Assembly: GCA_000024525.1 (NCBI GenBank)
Contig: CP001769.1
Span: forward strand, 248,001 to 312,000
Reading direction: 5' to 3'
Length of the DNA: 64,000 nucleotides
From: Spirosoma linguale DSM 74
GTDB taxonomy: Bacteria; Bacteroidota; Bacteroidia; Cytophagales; Spirosomataceae
In this document: positions 46,934-55,137 of the stretch, in pieces
How positions within the stretch are numbered: the first letter of the stretch is position 1
Layout of the letters: each line of letters begins with the position of its first letter
The notes under the pieces: model-generated
Told to the model about the DNA's origin: nothing
Seen by the model: only the letters and a program-made list of their open reading frames with translations
The model's database searches: none
Position numbers and translations under genes: made by a program

Positions 46934-48142
46934 TTAACTGATAGGTAAGCTGGCTTCCAAAATAACCGACTGTGCCTGTCGTAAGGCATTGGCGTAGGGC
47001 TCAACCAGGACCCGGCCGGGTGGGGTAGTCGATAAATCCGCATCCCAAAGACCGGAGTGATGCCAATGGTCGGTATGATCCCAGTCAGGGCGATCAACAA
47101 TTGGGTATAAACAGACACCTACTAGCGGAACCCCTGCCTCCCTAACGGCCGCACATTCCCGGCCAATCATTTCGATCCAGAACGGGCGGTCAATACCCGG
47201 ATGGCTGGTTTCTGTAAGGGCAATAGGGCGCTCGTAGCGTCTGTAGGCCTTTATAAGCAAGTGCCGAAGCGATACCCAGCGCGAGTCGGGTACAGCGTCA
47301 TTCCAGCCTAAAAATGTTTCTGTACCCTCAATCCACTGGTTATTGTAATAATAATTGAACCCCAATATGTCGACGTAGTCTGGCGACCCACCCAATTCAG
47401 GGGTTAGGCGGCCTGCCAGCATATCGACCGACTGAAACTGGTTTTCATCGGCAATGGCGGCATCAATAATCTGCTCCGGGGTCGCGTTCAGGGGGGGGAC
47501 CATCTGTACCAGCGGTTCTGTTGTCAGAATACGAATGGTGGGGTCGATCTCGCGCATAGCCGCTACGCCCTCAATGTAGGCGCGCATCAGCCCGACTTTC
47601 ACCTCCCAGCCCTGTTTGGTACAATAAGGCGTTGTTCCAGCCGCATTACCCCCTAGCCACGACATGAAACTTACTTCGTTAATGGGCGTGACGATCAGGA
47701 CATCGTCTGGGTAAAGATCGCGGTAGAAGTGAACGAATGCCCGGCACAAAGCGGCAAACCGACGGGAAAACAGGGGGTGCAAAGGCGTCAGATCGTCGGG
47801 GTAGCCAAAATGGCATAAATCCCAAATCTGCTGAATACCCTGCCGATGGCCTTCAGCCAGCATATCGGCAACCATACTCCAATCGTACTGGTAGGGACGT
47901 TTTTCAACATGGCTCCATTGAATACCCTCCCGGACGGTACGAATAGTAAACGAGTGAAGAAGGGCGTAGTCTTCGTTGAGTAATTGCAAATGACCTGATT
48001 CCCGGAGTAGGTCTACGCGGTGGCCAAAGCAGTTCAGTTGATCGCTGCATTCATAACCACCCCACCAAAATGACTGAAACGGATTTAGAGACGAGGCAAC
48101 TGTTGAGTCGAGTAGCAAGGATTTAAACGTTGATGTACTCAA
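46934..48142 (-). CDS. GH1-like glycoside hydrolase (402 aa)
   Basis: Clan GH-A (beta/alpha)8 protein related to family 1: opening SFWWGGYECSDQ, general acid in VTPINEVSF (E156) and nucleophile in IALTETSHPG (E311), with FNYYYNNQW before it. It is shorter than classical beta-glucosidases (about 450) and has no signal peptide, so it acts in the cytoplasm. The C-terminal PDWDHTDHWHHSGLWDA stretch replaces the usual GH1 DNFEW region. Substrate unknown. Confidence 0.8.
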   Translation of the reverse strand: MSTSTFKSLLLDSTVASSLNPFQSFWWGGYECSDQLNCFGHRVDLLRESGHLQLLNEDYALLHSFTIRTVREGIQWSHVEKRPYQYDWSMVADMLAEGHRQGIQQIWDLCHFGYPDDLTPLHPLFSRRFAALCRAFVHFYRDLYPDDVLIVTPINEVSFMSWLGGNAAGTTPYCTKQGWEVKVGLMRAYIEGVAAMREIDPTIRILTTEPLVQMVPPLNATPEQIIDAAIADENQFQSVDMLAGRLTPELGGSPDYVDILGFNYYYNNQWIEGTETFLGWNDAVPDSRWVSLRHLLIKAYRRYERPIALTETSHPGIDRPFWIEMIGRECAAVREAGVPLVGVCLYPIVDRPDWDHTDHWHHSGLWDADLSTTPPGRVLVEPYANALRQAQSVILEASLPIS

Positions 48143-48202
48143 AGGTGCAAAAAAAGCGAGCTGACATCAAAAGAAGGCGTTTTTTCTGAGGTAACGGCAA
48201 TA

Positions 48203-48300
48203 CTGGCGCGGGTATTTACCCGTGCCAGTTATTAAGTCAGTATTCACTGACCCAAGCGAATGCTTGCAACATAACAGGCACGGGTAAATACCCGCGCCAG
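48203..48300. repeat. Dispersed palindromic element, copy B
   Basis: A 98-bp element with perfect 24-bp terminal inverted repeats (48203-48226 and 48277-48300). Inside are two small hairpins, GTCAGT-ATTC-ACTGAC (48236-48251) and CAAGC-GAAT-GCTTG (48253-48266), so a folded strand would look like a clover-leaf. The terminal arm itself contains CGGGTA-TT-TACCCG. The reverse complement matches 12040-12127. It lies just after the nucleosidase stop. Confidence 0.85.
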
Positions 48301-48311
48301 CCCTTACTGCC

Positions 48312-49151
48312 TTACAGCGCCTTCACAATCGCAATAACGAGTTTTGCAGAGTTACGGGCGGCTGTCGGGTAAAATTTATCGTAGGCAATGTGCGCTTCGG
48401 CATCGGCGCGGTCGCTCAGGCTGCGGATAATGAGGTGCGGCACCTGAAGCTGGTAGCAGACCTGCGCAATGGCCGCTCCCTCCATTTCGGTCGCGTCGGC
48501 CCCGAAGTCGGCCCGCAGGCTGCTCACTTTGGTAGGGGAGGCCACAAACACATCGCCCGTCACAACCGTACCGGTCATCACCTTCACCGGCCTATCCGAA
48601 ACTCCGCCCGATGCCAGCGGAATACCTTCGAGCGAAACAGTCTTGACAACCCGTTCGGCCAACCGCATCAGGGCGGTATCGGCAGGGAAAAAGATCGGAT
48701 TAAACTGCTTGGTAATCGCGTTCCGGGTCTGGCGGGTCGGCGTGTTTTTATCGGTGATGGCCCCGTAGTCGTGGTGAGCCGTTTGTCCGGCAATGACAAT
48801 GTCGCCGGGTTGCAGGTCGGGATTTGTGCCTCCGGCAATGCCCGTGAAGAGAATTCGCTGTGGCCGAAAATGGTCGAGCATCAGGGCCGTTGTCATGGCT
48901 GCATTTACTTTGCCGATGCCCGTTTCAGCCACGACAACCCGCTGGTTACCGATCTTACCGGTGGTAAACACAACGCCATCAACGATCACTGTTTTGGGCT
49001 TGATCAGGGTCTCTTTGACTAGTGCCACTTCCGCACCAAACGCGCCGAGTAAACCGGTTATGGGACTAGGTTTGTAGCGTTGGGCGAAGGCGAAAGAGTG
49101 AAAGAATGAAAGAGCGAAAAATAGCGCAGTCAGGATGTATAATTTTTTCAT
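48312..49151 (-). CDS. Exported 5'-methylthioadenosine/S-adenosylhomocysteine nucleosidase (279 aa)
   Basis: Phosphorylase-superfamily nucleosidase that releases adenine from MTA, SAH or 5'-deoxyadenosine. Nucleoside-phosphorylase motifs: GLLGAFGAEVALVKE, ETGIGKVNAA, GIAGGTNPDLQPGDIV, the ribose-binding DATEMEGAAIAQVC and catalytic Asp in RSLSDRAD. Unlike cytosolic MtnN (about 230 residues), it begins with a clear signal peptide (MKKLYILTALFFALSFFHSFAFAQ), so it should act in the periplasm. In-frame start at 49172 is less likely. Upstream on the same strand is a purine permease, a plausible partner for adenine uptake. Confidence 0.9.
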   Translation of the reverse strand: MKKLYILTALFFALSFFHSFAFAQRYKPSPITGLLGAFGAEVALVKETLIKPKTVIVDGVVFTTGKIGNQRVVVAETGIGKVNAAMTTALMLDHFRPQRILFTGIAGGTNPDLQPGDIVIAGQTAHHDYGAITDKNTPTRQTRNAITKQFNPIFFPADTALMRLAERVVKTVSLEGIPLASGGVSDRPVKVMTGTVVTGDVFVASPTKVSSLRADFGADATEMEGAAIAQVCYQLQVPHLIIRSLSDRADAEAHIAYDKFYPTAARNSAKLVIAIVKAL

Positions 49152-49277
49152 TCGAATTTTAGAATTGGTCATGTGATGTTGGGTAGATTTTTCGGAACGG
49201 TAGTCCGGTTAAATTCGACACTGGATTACCCCAGTTTCCTGAAACGAGATCATATTGAGAATAGTCAATTTGCTGTG

Positions 49278-49382
49278 GTGTCGGGTTCTTAAACCCGACA
49301 CTGCGAGGTTTATTAAAACCTCGTGTATGCCATTTTAAGGAGGTTTTGAGAAACCTCACTAGTCAGGTCCTCAGACCTGACT
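49278..49382. repeat. Cluster of four hairpins between nucleosidase and permease genes
   Basis: Arms: 49278-49287/49292-49301 (GTGTCGGGTT), 49305-49311/49316-49322 (GAGGTTT), 49340-49346/49351-49357 (GAGGTTT again) and 49361-49369/49374-49382 (AGTCAGGTC). The GTGTCGGGT core also occurs in the hairpin at 16719-16754. Located after the permease stop, so it may terminate or process the transcript. Confidence 0.65.
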
Positions 49383-49407
49383 CCACAGGAGCACCGGCGC
49401 AAACGCG

Positions 49408-50784
49408 CTAATGACCACTCGTCAACGCCAGTACGCAAAAGACATCGACAATCCAGAGACCCGTCGATACCTCGCGGCTCTTGCCAACGGCAACTTTGAT
49501 AACGGTCCAGGAAAGGAATCCCCATATGAGCCCCTGCGTGATGGAGTAACTGAACGGAATCAGAACCAGCGCCAGAAAGGCGGGGAGCGCATCGTCGAGT
49601 TGACTCCAGTCGATGCGCGTAATGGGTTTCATCATGAAGGCTCCCACCAGCACCAGGGCCGGAGCCGTGGCAATAGCTGGTATGATCGACAATAGGGGCG
49701 ACAGAAACAGAAACGGCAAAAAACAGCAACCGGCTACTACTGCCGTGAGGCCCGTTCGTCCCCCTTGCGCAATCCCCACCGCCGATTCGATATAGGCCGT
49801 GCCTGGACTGGTGCCGAATATCCCCGCCAGCGTAGTAGCCACGGCGTCGGTCATCAGCGAGCGGTTCAGGTTACGCGGTTGGCCGTCTTCGTCCTGCAAG
49901 CCACCTGCTTCGGCAACACCTACGAAGGTCGACAGGCTGTCGAACAAATCGGTGAACGCAAAGGCAAAAATAACCGGCCACAGTGACCAGGATAGCGAAC
50001 CCATCAGGTCCAGCTTGCCCAGAAGCGAGAAGTCGGGCGCGGCCAGAACGCCCTGAAAATTGACCAGCGTTTTCTGCCCGAAATTAATGGCCGAGGCATC
50101 ACCCCAGTACCGCCCGATGGGCCAGGCGACCAGCGTTGTTAGGATAATGCCGACGATAATGCCGCCCGGCACATCACGCACGACCAGCACGCTCATGAGC
50201 AGCAGGCCAAAGACAAACGTGAGAACGATAGGGTCGTTGAAATGGGCGATGCTCACCAGCGTAGCCGGATTGGCCACAATGAACCTGGCGTTCTCGAAGC
50301 CAATGAGCGTAACAAAAAGCCCGATTCCGGCCGAAACCGCATAGCGTAGTGGTTGCGGAATAGCCCGTACAATGGCCGACCGCACGTTAAAAATAGATAG
50401 CAGTAGAAACAGAACACCCGACCAGAATACCGCCCCCAGAGCGATTTCGGGGCGGATGCCCATGCCTTTGACGGTTGTGAAGGTGAAAAACGCATTCATC
50501 CCCATACCCGGAGCCACCACAATGGGGTTGCGGGCGTATAGGCCCATCATCAGGCTGCAAAAGAACGACAGCAATACGGTAGCCGTCAGGACCCCGCTAA
50601 AGGGTAAATCGGCCTGACTCAATATGGCCGGGTTGACCACAATGATGTACATGGTGGCCAGAAAGGAAGAGATACCGGCTAATACTTCGGTTCGACGGGA
50701 AGTAAACGTAGTTGACAATGGGTTGTCGTTTATAGTTGATGCGCTAACAACCCACAAACTACAACCCGAATGCCATAAACTCAA
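49408..50784 (-). CDS. NCS2/AzgA-family purine permease (458 aa)
   Basis: Inner-membrane proton symporter for adenine, guanine or hypoxanthine. AzgA hallmarks: RRTEVLAGISSFLATMYIIVVNP, NPIVVAPGMGMNAFFTF, FTDLFDSLSTFVGVAEAGG and GTSPGTAYIESAVGIAQGGRTG; about 12-13 helices. The only start that keeps the N-terminus before RRTEV is TTG at 50784-50782, overlapping the nagB stop TGA (50783-50781), which indicates translational coupling. Adenine uptake would fit the exported nucleosidase downstream. Confidence 0.92.
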   Translation of the reverse strand: MSLWHSGCSLWVVSASTINDNPLSTTFTSRRTEVLAGISSFLATMYIIVVNPAILSQADLPFSGVLTATVLLSFFCSLMMGLYARNPIVVAPGMGMNAFFTFTTVKGMGIRPEIALGAVFWSGVLFLLLSIFNVRSAIVRAIPQPLRYAVSAGIGLFVTLIGFENARFIVANPATLVSIAHFNDPIVLTFVFGLLLMSVLVVRDVPGGIIVGIILTTLVAWPIGRYWGDASAINFGQKTLVNFQGVLAAPDFSLLGKLDLMGSLSWSLWPVIFAFAFTDLFDSLSTFVGVAEAGGLQDEDGQPRNLNRSLMTDAVATTLAGIFGTSPGTAYIESAVGIAQGGRTGLTAVVAGCCFLPFLFLSPLLSIIPAIATAPALVLVGAFMMKPITRIDWSQLDDALPAFLALVLIPFSYSITQGLIWGFLSWTVIKVAVGKSREVSTGLWIVDVFCVLALTSGH

Positions 50785-51512
50785 GCCATGGGCAGCAAAC
50801 TCCCGGCGGCTTCATCGATCCAAACCAGCGCGTTGGGGTGCGTTTGCATGATACTGGCGGGCATTTGCTCGGTCACCGGACCCTGTAACGCTTCCTGTAA
50901 TACAGGCGCTTTCCTCTCGCCACTCACTAGCAGAATAACTTCTTTCGCTTCGGTCAGATGCCGCAAACCGAGGGTAATGCCCTGGCTTAGTTCAGTTTCC
51001 GTTTCGAAATATTTCTGGCCAACCGTAATCGTGCTTTCGGCCAGCTTAACTACATGGCATCCCAGTGTAAACGGCGTTCCCGGCTCGTTGAGGGCGATAT
51101 GCCCGTTCATGCCCATGCCCACCAGCAGTATATCCAGACCACCCCGCTCGGCAATAACGGCGTCTATGCGGGCACATTCGGCAGCGAGATCACTCGCTTT
51201 GGCGTCGAAAACATGTACCTGGTCCAGCCGCAGATTAAGCGGATTGAACAGATCACGAAATACATAAAACGAACAACTGCTGAAGTCGTCCGGCCCAAAA
51301 CCGACCCATTCGTCAAGCCCAACAAACGTACACTGGCTAACATCGACGCGACCTTCTTTCACCAGGTTAACAAACCGGTGGTAAGTCTCAATTGGGGTAT
51401 CGCCCGATGCTAGACAAAGCGTCGCCGTGGGTTTCTGGTTGATAATAGCCGCAAGGTGTTCGGCTGTGTGCTGCGAAAGGGTAGGGTGGTCAGGAAATTT
51501 CTGGATGGTCAT
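50781..51512 (-). CDS. nagB: Glucosamine-6-phosphate deaminase family protein (243 aa)
   Basis: NagB/SOL-family isomerase-deaminase that converts GlcN-6-P to fructose-6-P and ammonia. LASGDTPIETYHRFV, FVGLDEWVG (catalytic Asp), VGMGMNGHIALNEPG (His/Glu) and HLTEAKEVILLVSGERKA. Start 51512 (MTIQKFPDHP) avoids an upstream in-frame extension to 51557 that is made from a palindrome. No nagA nearby. Coupled to the purine permease by overlapping stop and start codons, an unexpected pairing. Confidence 0.88.
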   Translation of the reverse strand: MTIQKFPDHPTLSQHTAEHLAAIINQKPTATLCLASGDTPIETYHRFVNLVKEGRVDVSQCTFVGLDEWVGFGPDDFSSCSFYVFRDLFNPLNLRLDQVHVFDAKASDLAAECARIDAVIAERGGLDILLVGMGMNGHIALNEPGTPFTLGCHVVKLAESTITVGQKYFETETELSQGITLGLRHLTEAKEVILLVSGERKAPVLQEALQGPVTEQMPASIMQTHPNALVWIDEAAGSLLPMA

Positions 51513-51519
51513 AAGGGTT

Positions 51520-51577
51520 GCCTGGACGGCCACGTCCGGGAATAAAATGATAAACACCCGGATGTGGCCGTCCAGGC
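51520..51577. repeat. 21-bp inverted repeat in the nagB leader
   Basis: Arms 51520-51540 and 51557-51577 are complementary except for one position, with a 16-nt loop. It lies between the phoD-like stop (51588) and nagB start (51512). It could terminate the upstream transcript or act as a leader hairpin; there is no T-run. Confidence 0.65.
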
Positions 51578-51587
51578 TACGTGGTGG

Positions 51588-53003
51588 TTACTTCAATTCA
51601 CTTGCTCGTACGTCTTTCGTCCAGCGTTCAGCTCCTTTCTGGTCGTAAACTTTAATAGTCAGCACCCGATCTTTCAGCGGGCCGCTAACGCTCAGGATAC
51701 CAAAGTTGCGGTCGGTTACCAAAGTGCCGTCTACGTAAGTCGGTAGTTTCAGTTCTTCGGCCAGCGGTTTTGCCGGGCCGGAGGTGAGGGGCGAGATGGT
51801 CAGGTCATATAGCGGATAGGTACCGGGACGCTCCAGTTTGTGCAGAATGGAATGATGACGGTCGCCGGTGAGGAACAGGACCCCCGGAATTTTGGCATCG
51901 GTAATGGCTTTGAACAGACGGTCGCGTTCGGTGCCGTAAATGGCGTAGTTCTCGAAGGATTTTGTGGGGTTAACAATCTGCCCGCCCGTTACGATAAACT
52001 TGAACGTCGCCTTGCTGAAGGTCAGCGCATCCAGCAGCCATTGAATCTGCTTCTCCGAAAAATAGGCTTTGTTAGGGCCATCGGGCATTTTATCGGGTGC
52101 GCGGAAGGTGCGGTCGTCGAGCATAAAAAACTGGCAGTCGTTCCATTCGAAGGTACCGGCGCAGCTTTCGGGAAAGATAAAATTTGGATTGGCCCAGAAT
52201 AGCTTGAACGCATCGAGTGTCACTTCTTTCAACCAGTACGAGCGGTCGGAATCGTCGGGGCCGTAGTCATGGTCGTCCCAGATGGCGTAATTGTGCGTAG
52301 CGGCCAGCAGTGGCTGCATTTCAGGCAATGAACGCGTGTGCGTATACCGGCGCAGCACCCCGCTTCGGCTGTTCCAGTCTACTTCGCGGGTGTAGGTGTT
52401 GTCGCCCGTCCAGAGCATGAAATCGGGCTTTTGGGCGGCCAGGGCCGTAAAAATCTCGTAGCCACCGCCATAGGGTGTGCCAGGTCGGTCGACATTAGGT
52501 TCGTTGACGTAAGTGCAGCTTCCGACGCCGAAGCGAAACATCGGAGGGTCGGTCCGCCATTGCCACAGGCTTTGGGTTTGGAACTTGGTCGGGTAGGGCA
52601 GGCTCACCTTCTGGCCCTCTATTAACACGTCGTACGCGTACGTCTTTCCGGGGTCCACCTGATCGGCGAGCAGGTGGGCTGTAAAAGCCGTTTGCCGGTT
52701 GGTGTAGACTTCGTTGGTTAGGTGCGTCGTAGCTGATGTCGACGCTGGAGTACTCCCCGTTGCCTGACTGGTAACTTCGTGATAGCGAATCTGAACCCGG
52801 GCGGGTTGTTTGGTTTGCACCCAGAGTTTTACCTCGCGCATATCTGAATAACCAACCATTGGTCCCGACTGAAGCAGGCCGGACGCGGTCGCCGATTTTT
52901 GCCCATTTCGCCCGGCAACAACCTGCTTTTTAGCCGTCGACTGACCAAAAAGAACAGCCGGTCCAAAAAGCATAAGGACTAAGAGAAACTGAATTTTGTA
53001 CAT
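51588..53003 (-). CDS. PhoD-like alkaline phosphatase/phosphodiesterase (471 aa)
   Basis: Exported metallophosphoesterase. Signal peptide MYKIQFLLVLMLFGPAVLFGQ places the start at 53003 rather than 53051. An N-terminal fibronectin-like PhoD_N segment (VKLWVQTKQPARVQIRYHEV) precedes the catalytic domain with FMLWTGDNTYTREVDW, AIWDDHDYGPDDSDR and LFLTGDRHHSIL metal-binding motifs. Acts on phosphomonoesters or diesters in the periplasm. No Tat twin-arginine motif is present, unlike many PhoD enzymes. Confidence 0.9.
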   Translation of the reverse strand: MYKIQFLLVLMLFGPAVLFGQSTAKKQVVAGRNGQKSATASGLLQSGPMVGYSDMREVKLWVQTKQPARVQIRYHEVTSQATGSTPASTSATTHLTNEVYTNRQTAFTAHLLADQVDPGKTYAYDVLIEGQKVSLPYPTKFQTQSLWQWRTDPPMFRFGVGSCTYVNEPNVDRPGTPYGGGYEIFTALAAQKPDFMLWTGDNTYTREVDWNSRSGVLRRYTHTRSLPEMQPLLAATHNYAIWDDHDYGPDDSDRSYWLKEVTLDAFKLFWANPNFIFPESCAGTFEWNDCQFFMLDDRTFRAPDKMPDGPNKAYFSEKQIQWLLDALTFSKATFKFIVTGGQIVNPTKSFENYAIYGTERDRLFKAITDAKIPGVLFLTGDRHHSILHKLERPGTYPLYDLTISPLTSGPAKPLAEELKLPTYVDGTLVTDRNFGILSVSGPLKDRVLTIKVYDQKGAERWTKDVRASELK

Positions 53004-53027
53004 GGGGGAAAGATGGCGTAATTTTGC
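52996..53027 (+). promoter_or_regulatory. Promoter of lysA
   Basis: TTTG (52996-52999), 20 bp, TAATTTTG (53020-53027): full match to the Bacteroidota consensus. The -33 box overlaps the first codons of the divergent phoD-like gene. Start of transcription about 53033, giving a leader of roughly 13 nt. Confidence 0.7.
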
Positions 53028-53045
53028 GGTTCGTTCAACGAAGTC

Positions 53046-54320
53046 ATGCAACTAAATAACCGTACTTACCAGATTCAGGGTGTCGATGTACTGGAGATAG
53101 CCGACCAATTCGGCCTTCCGTTATACGTCTATGACGCCGACAAAATTATCGAAAAAATCGGCTTGCTCCGGTCTTCATTTGCCGGTGTCAACCTAAAGAT
53201 AAAATACGCGGCCAAGGCGCTGACAAATATCTCCATCCTGAAGCTGATGCGGCAGCAGGGCGTGGAAATGGATTCGGTATCGGTCAATGAAGCCCGCATG
53301 GGCATGATGGCTGGTTTTGAGCCAGGCCAGATTATGTTTACGCCAAGCGGTGTATCGTTCGAGGAAATCCGCGAAGCCGTTTCGCTTGGGTTACAGTTAA
53401 ACGTCGATAGCCTGCCATTATTGGAATGGGTTGGCCAAACATACGGAACGCAGGTGCCCATCAGCATCCGGATTAACCCCCACATCAGCGAAGGCGGGAA
53501 CATCAAGATTTCGACTGGTCATGCCGACTCAAAGTTTGGTATTTCCATTCTGCAACGCGACCAAATTCGTGCCGTGGTGGAGCAGTACCAGATTCCGGTA
53601 GCTGGATTGCACATTCATACGGGTTCTGATTTTAAAAATGCCGGTGCATTTTTGAAAGGTGCCGAGGTCCTGTTCGATCTCGCCAGCGATTACCCGAACC
53701 TGTCGTTCATTGATTTCGGCAGTGGCTTCAAAGTGGCGTACAAAGAAGGTGACCATATTACGGATGTTGAAGAACTTGGTCATCAAGTGTCGGCTGCTTT
53801 CCAGAACTTCTGTAAGAACTACGGTCGTGACCTCGAACTCTGGTTCGAACCGGGTAAGTTTTTGGTGAGCGAAAGTGGCCATCTGTTGGTAAAAACCAAC
53901 ATCGTGAAGGAAAACCCGACACGTACGTTCGTAGCCGTCGATTCGGGGCTGAACCACCTCATTCGCCCGATGATGTACGACGCGTATCACGACATCAAAA
54001 ACATCTCGAATCCATCCATTCCGGGTGAGGATACAGCAGAAAAAACCTATAATGTCGTGGGCTATATCTGCGAAACGGACACGTTCGCAACAGACCGTGC
54101 TTTGCCGGAAGTAAAACCCGGCGACGTGTTGTCTTTTGAGAATGCTGGTGCCTATGGTTTTAGCATGGCCTCCAATTACAACGCCCGTTTCCGACCCGCC
54201 GAAGTGCTGGTTTACGAAGGAACACCGTACCTGATCCGTCAGCGTGAAACGTTCGAGGATCTGGTTCGCGGTCAGGTAGATTTGTCAATTTTTAATCAAC
54301 AGGAAATACTAAATGCGTAA
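53046..54320 (+). CDS. lysA: Diaminopimelate decarboxylase (424 aa)
   Basis: Last step of lysine synthesis: meso-diaminopimelate to lysine and CO2. Fold-III PLP enzyme with the PLP lysine in IKYAAKALTN, GLHIHTGSD, FIDFGSGFKVAY, WFEPGKFLV, VGYICETDTFA (catalytic Cys) and ENAGAYGFSMASNYN. Length is typical. The ATG at 53046 sits ~13 nt after the predicted transcription start. Stands before yebC with a 67-bp gap. Confidence 0.95.
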   Translation: MQLNNRTYQIQGVDVLEIADQFGLPLYVYDADKIIEKIGLLRSSFAGVNLKIKYAAKALTNISILKLMRQQGVEMDSVSVNEARMGMMAGFEPGQIMFTPSGVSFEEIREAVSLGLQLNVDSLPLLEWVGQTYGTQVPISIRINPHISEGGNIKISTGHADSKFGISILQRDQIRAVVEQYQIPVAGLHIHTGSDFKNAGAFLKGAEVLFDLASDYPNLSFIDFGSGFKVAYKEGDHITDVEELGHQVSAAFQNFCKNYGRDLELWFEPGKFLVSESGHLLVKTNIVKENPTRTFVAVDSGLNHLIRPMMYDAYHDIKNISNPSIPGEDTAEKTYNVVGYICETDTFATDRALPEVKPGDVLSFENAGAYGFSMASNYNARFRPAEVLVYEGTPYLIRQRETFEDLVRGQVDLSIFNQQEILNA

Positions 54321-54387
54321 TGTATAATGGCTAATGCCAGTTCGTATAGAATCATTATACATTATTTACTTTACATTATTCACCACA

Positions 54388-55101
54388 ATGGGACGCGCAT
54401 TTGAATACCGGAAAGCCCGGAAAATGAAACGGTGGGGGCAAATGGCTAAGACCTTCACCCGTATTGGTAAAGATATTGTCATGGCCGTGAAAAGCGGTGG
54501 TCCCGACCCCGATAGTAACGGACGGCTGCGGGCCATTATCCAGAACGCCAAAGCGGCCAACATGCCGAAAGAAAACGTCGACCGGGCCATCAAAAAAGCT
54601 TCGTCGAAAGAGCAGGAGGACTACAAAGAAATTGTGTACGAAGCCTATGCGCCCCACGGTATAGCGCTGGTAATTGAGACGGCTACGGACAACCATAACC
54701 GTACGGTAGCCAACGTTCGGAGTTACCTGAACAAACTCGGCGGCAGCCTGGGCACGCAAGGTATGCTCGATTTTATGTTCGACCGCAAATCAGTGTTTCG
54801 GATTACGGCTGAAGGCATCGACCAGGAAGAGCTTGAGCTCGAACTGATCGACGTGGGTGGTGACGAAGTTGAGTTTGACGAAGAAGCCGGTCAGTATGTT
54901 ATCTACGGCGAGTTTACAGCCTTTGGAAGCATCCAGAAGTTTCTTGAAGAAAAAGGCTATGAAATCAAACAGGCCGAGTTCGAACGGATTCCGAACGATT
55001 ACAAAGAGCTAACCGACGAGGAGGTTGCCGATGTAGAGAAGCTCATCGAACGAATTGAAGAAGACGATGATGTTCAGATGGTTTATCACAATATGAAATA
55101 G
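54388..55101 (+). CDS. yebC: YebC/PmpR-family protein (237 aa)
   Basis: Conserved three-domain protein of the YebC/TACO1 family; members act as transcriptional regulators or help ribosomes translate proline-rich stretches. MGRAFEYRKARKMKRWGQMAKTFTRIGKDI is the Bacteroidota version of the usual AGHSKW opening. Other markers: NMPKENVDRAIKKAS, YEAYAPHGIALVIE and DNHNRTVANVRSYLNK. Start 54388 is chosen for this motif; the longer frame from 54334 is intergenic. Confidence 0.93.
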   Translation: MGRAFEYRKARKMKRWGQMAKTFTRIGKDIVMAVKSGGPDPDSNGRLRAIIQNAKAANMPKENVDRAIKKASSKEQEDYKEIVYEAYAPHGIALVIETATDNHNRTVANVRSYLNKLGGSLGTQGMLDFMFDRKSVFRITAEGIDQEELELELIDVGGDEVEFDEEAGQYVIYGEFTAFGSIQKFLEEKGYEIKQAEFERIPNDYKELTDEEVADVEKLIERIEEDDDVQMVYHNMK

Positions 55102-55135
55102 AAAAAGGCCGGTTAAACCGGCCTTTTTCTATTTC
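55095..55135. terminator. Bidirectional terminator, 20-bp perfect arms
   Basis: Arms 55095-55114 and 55116-55135 pair perfectly around one base, with GGCCGG core and A/T runs on both sides. It overlaps the yebC stop and ends 3 bp from the stop of the minus-strand surface gene, so it serves both. Confidence 0.9.
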
Positions 55136-55137
55136 AT

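Noticed and set aside
51513..51557. N-terminal extension of NagB
   Set aside because: It is encoded by part of the inverted repeat in the leader; the NagB fold begins at MTIQKF.
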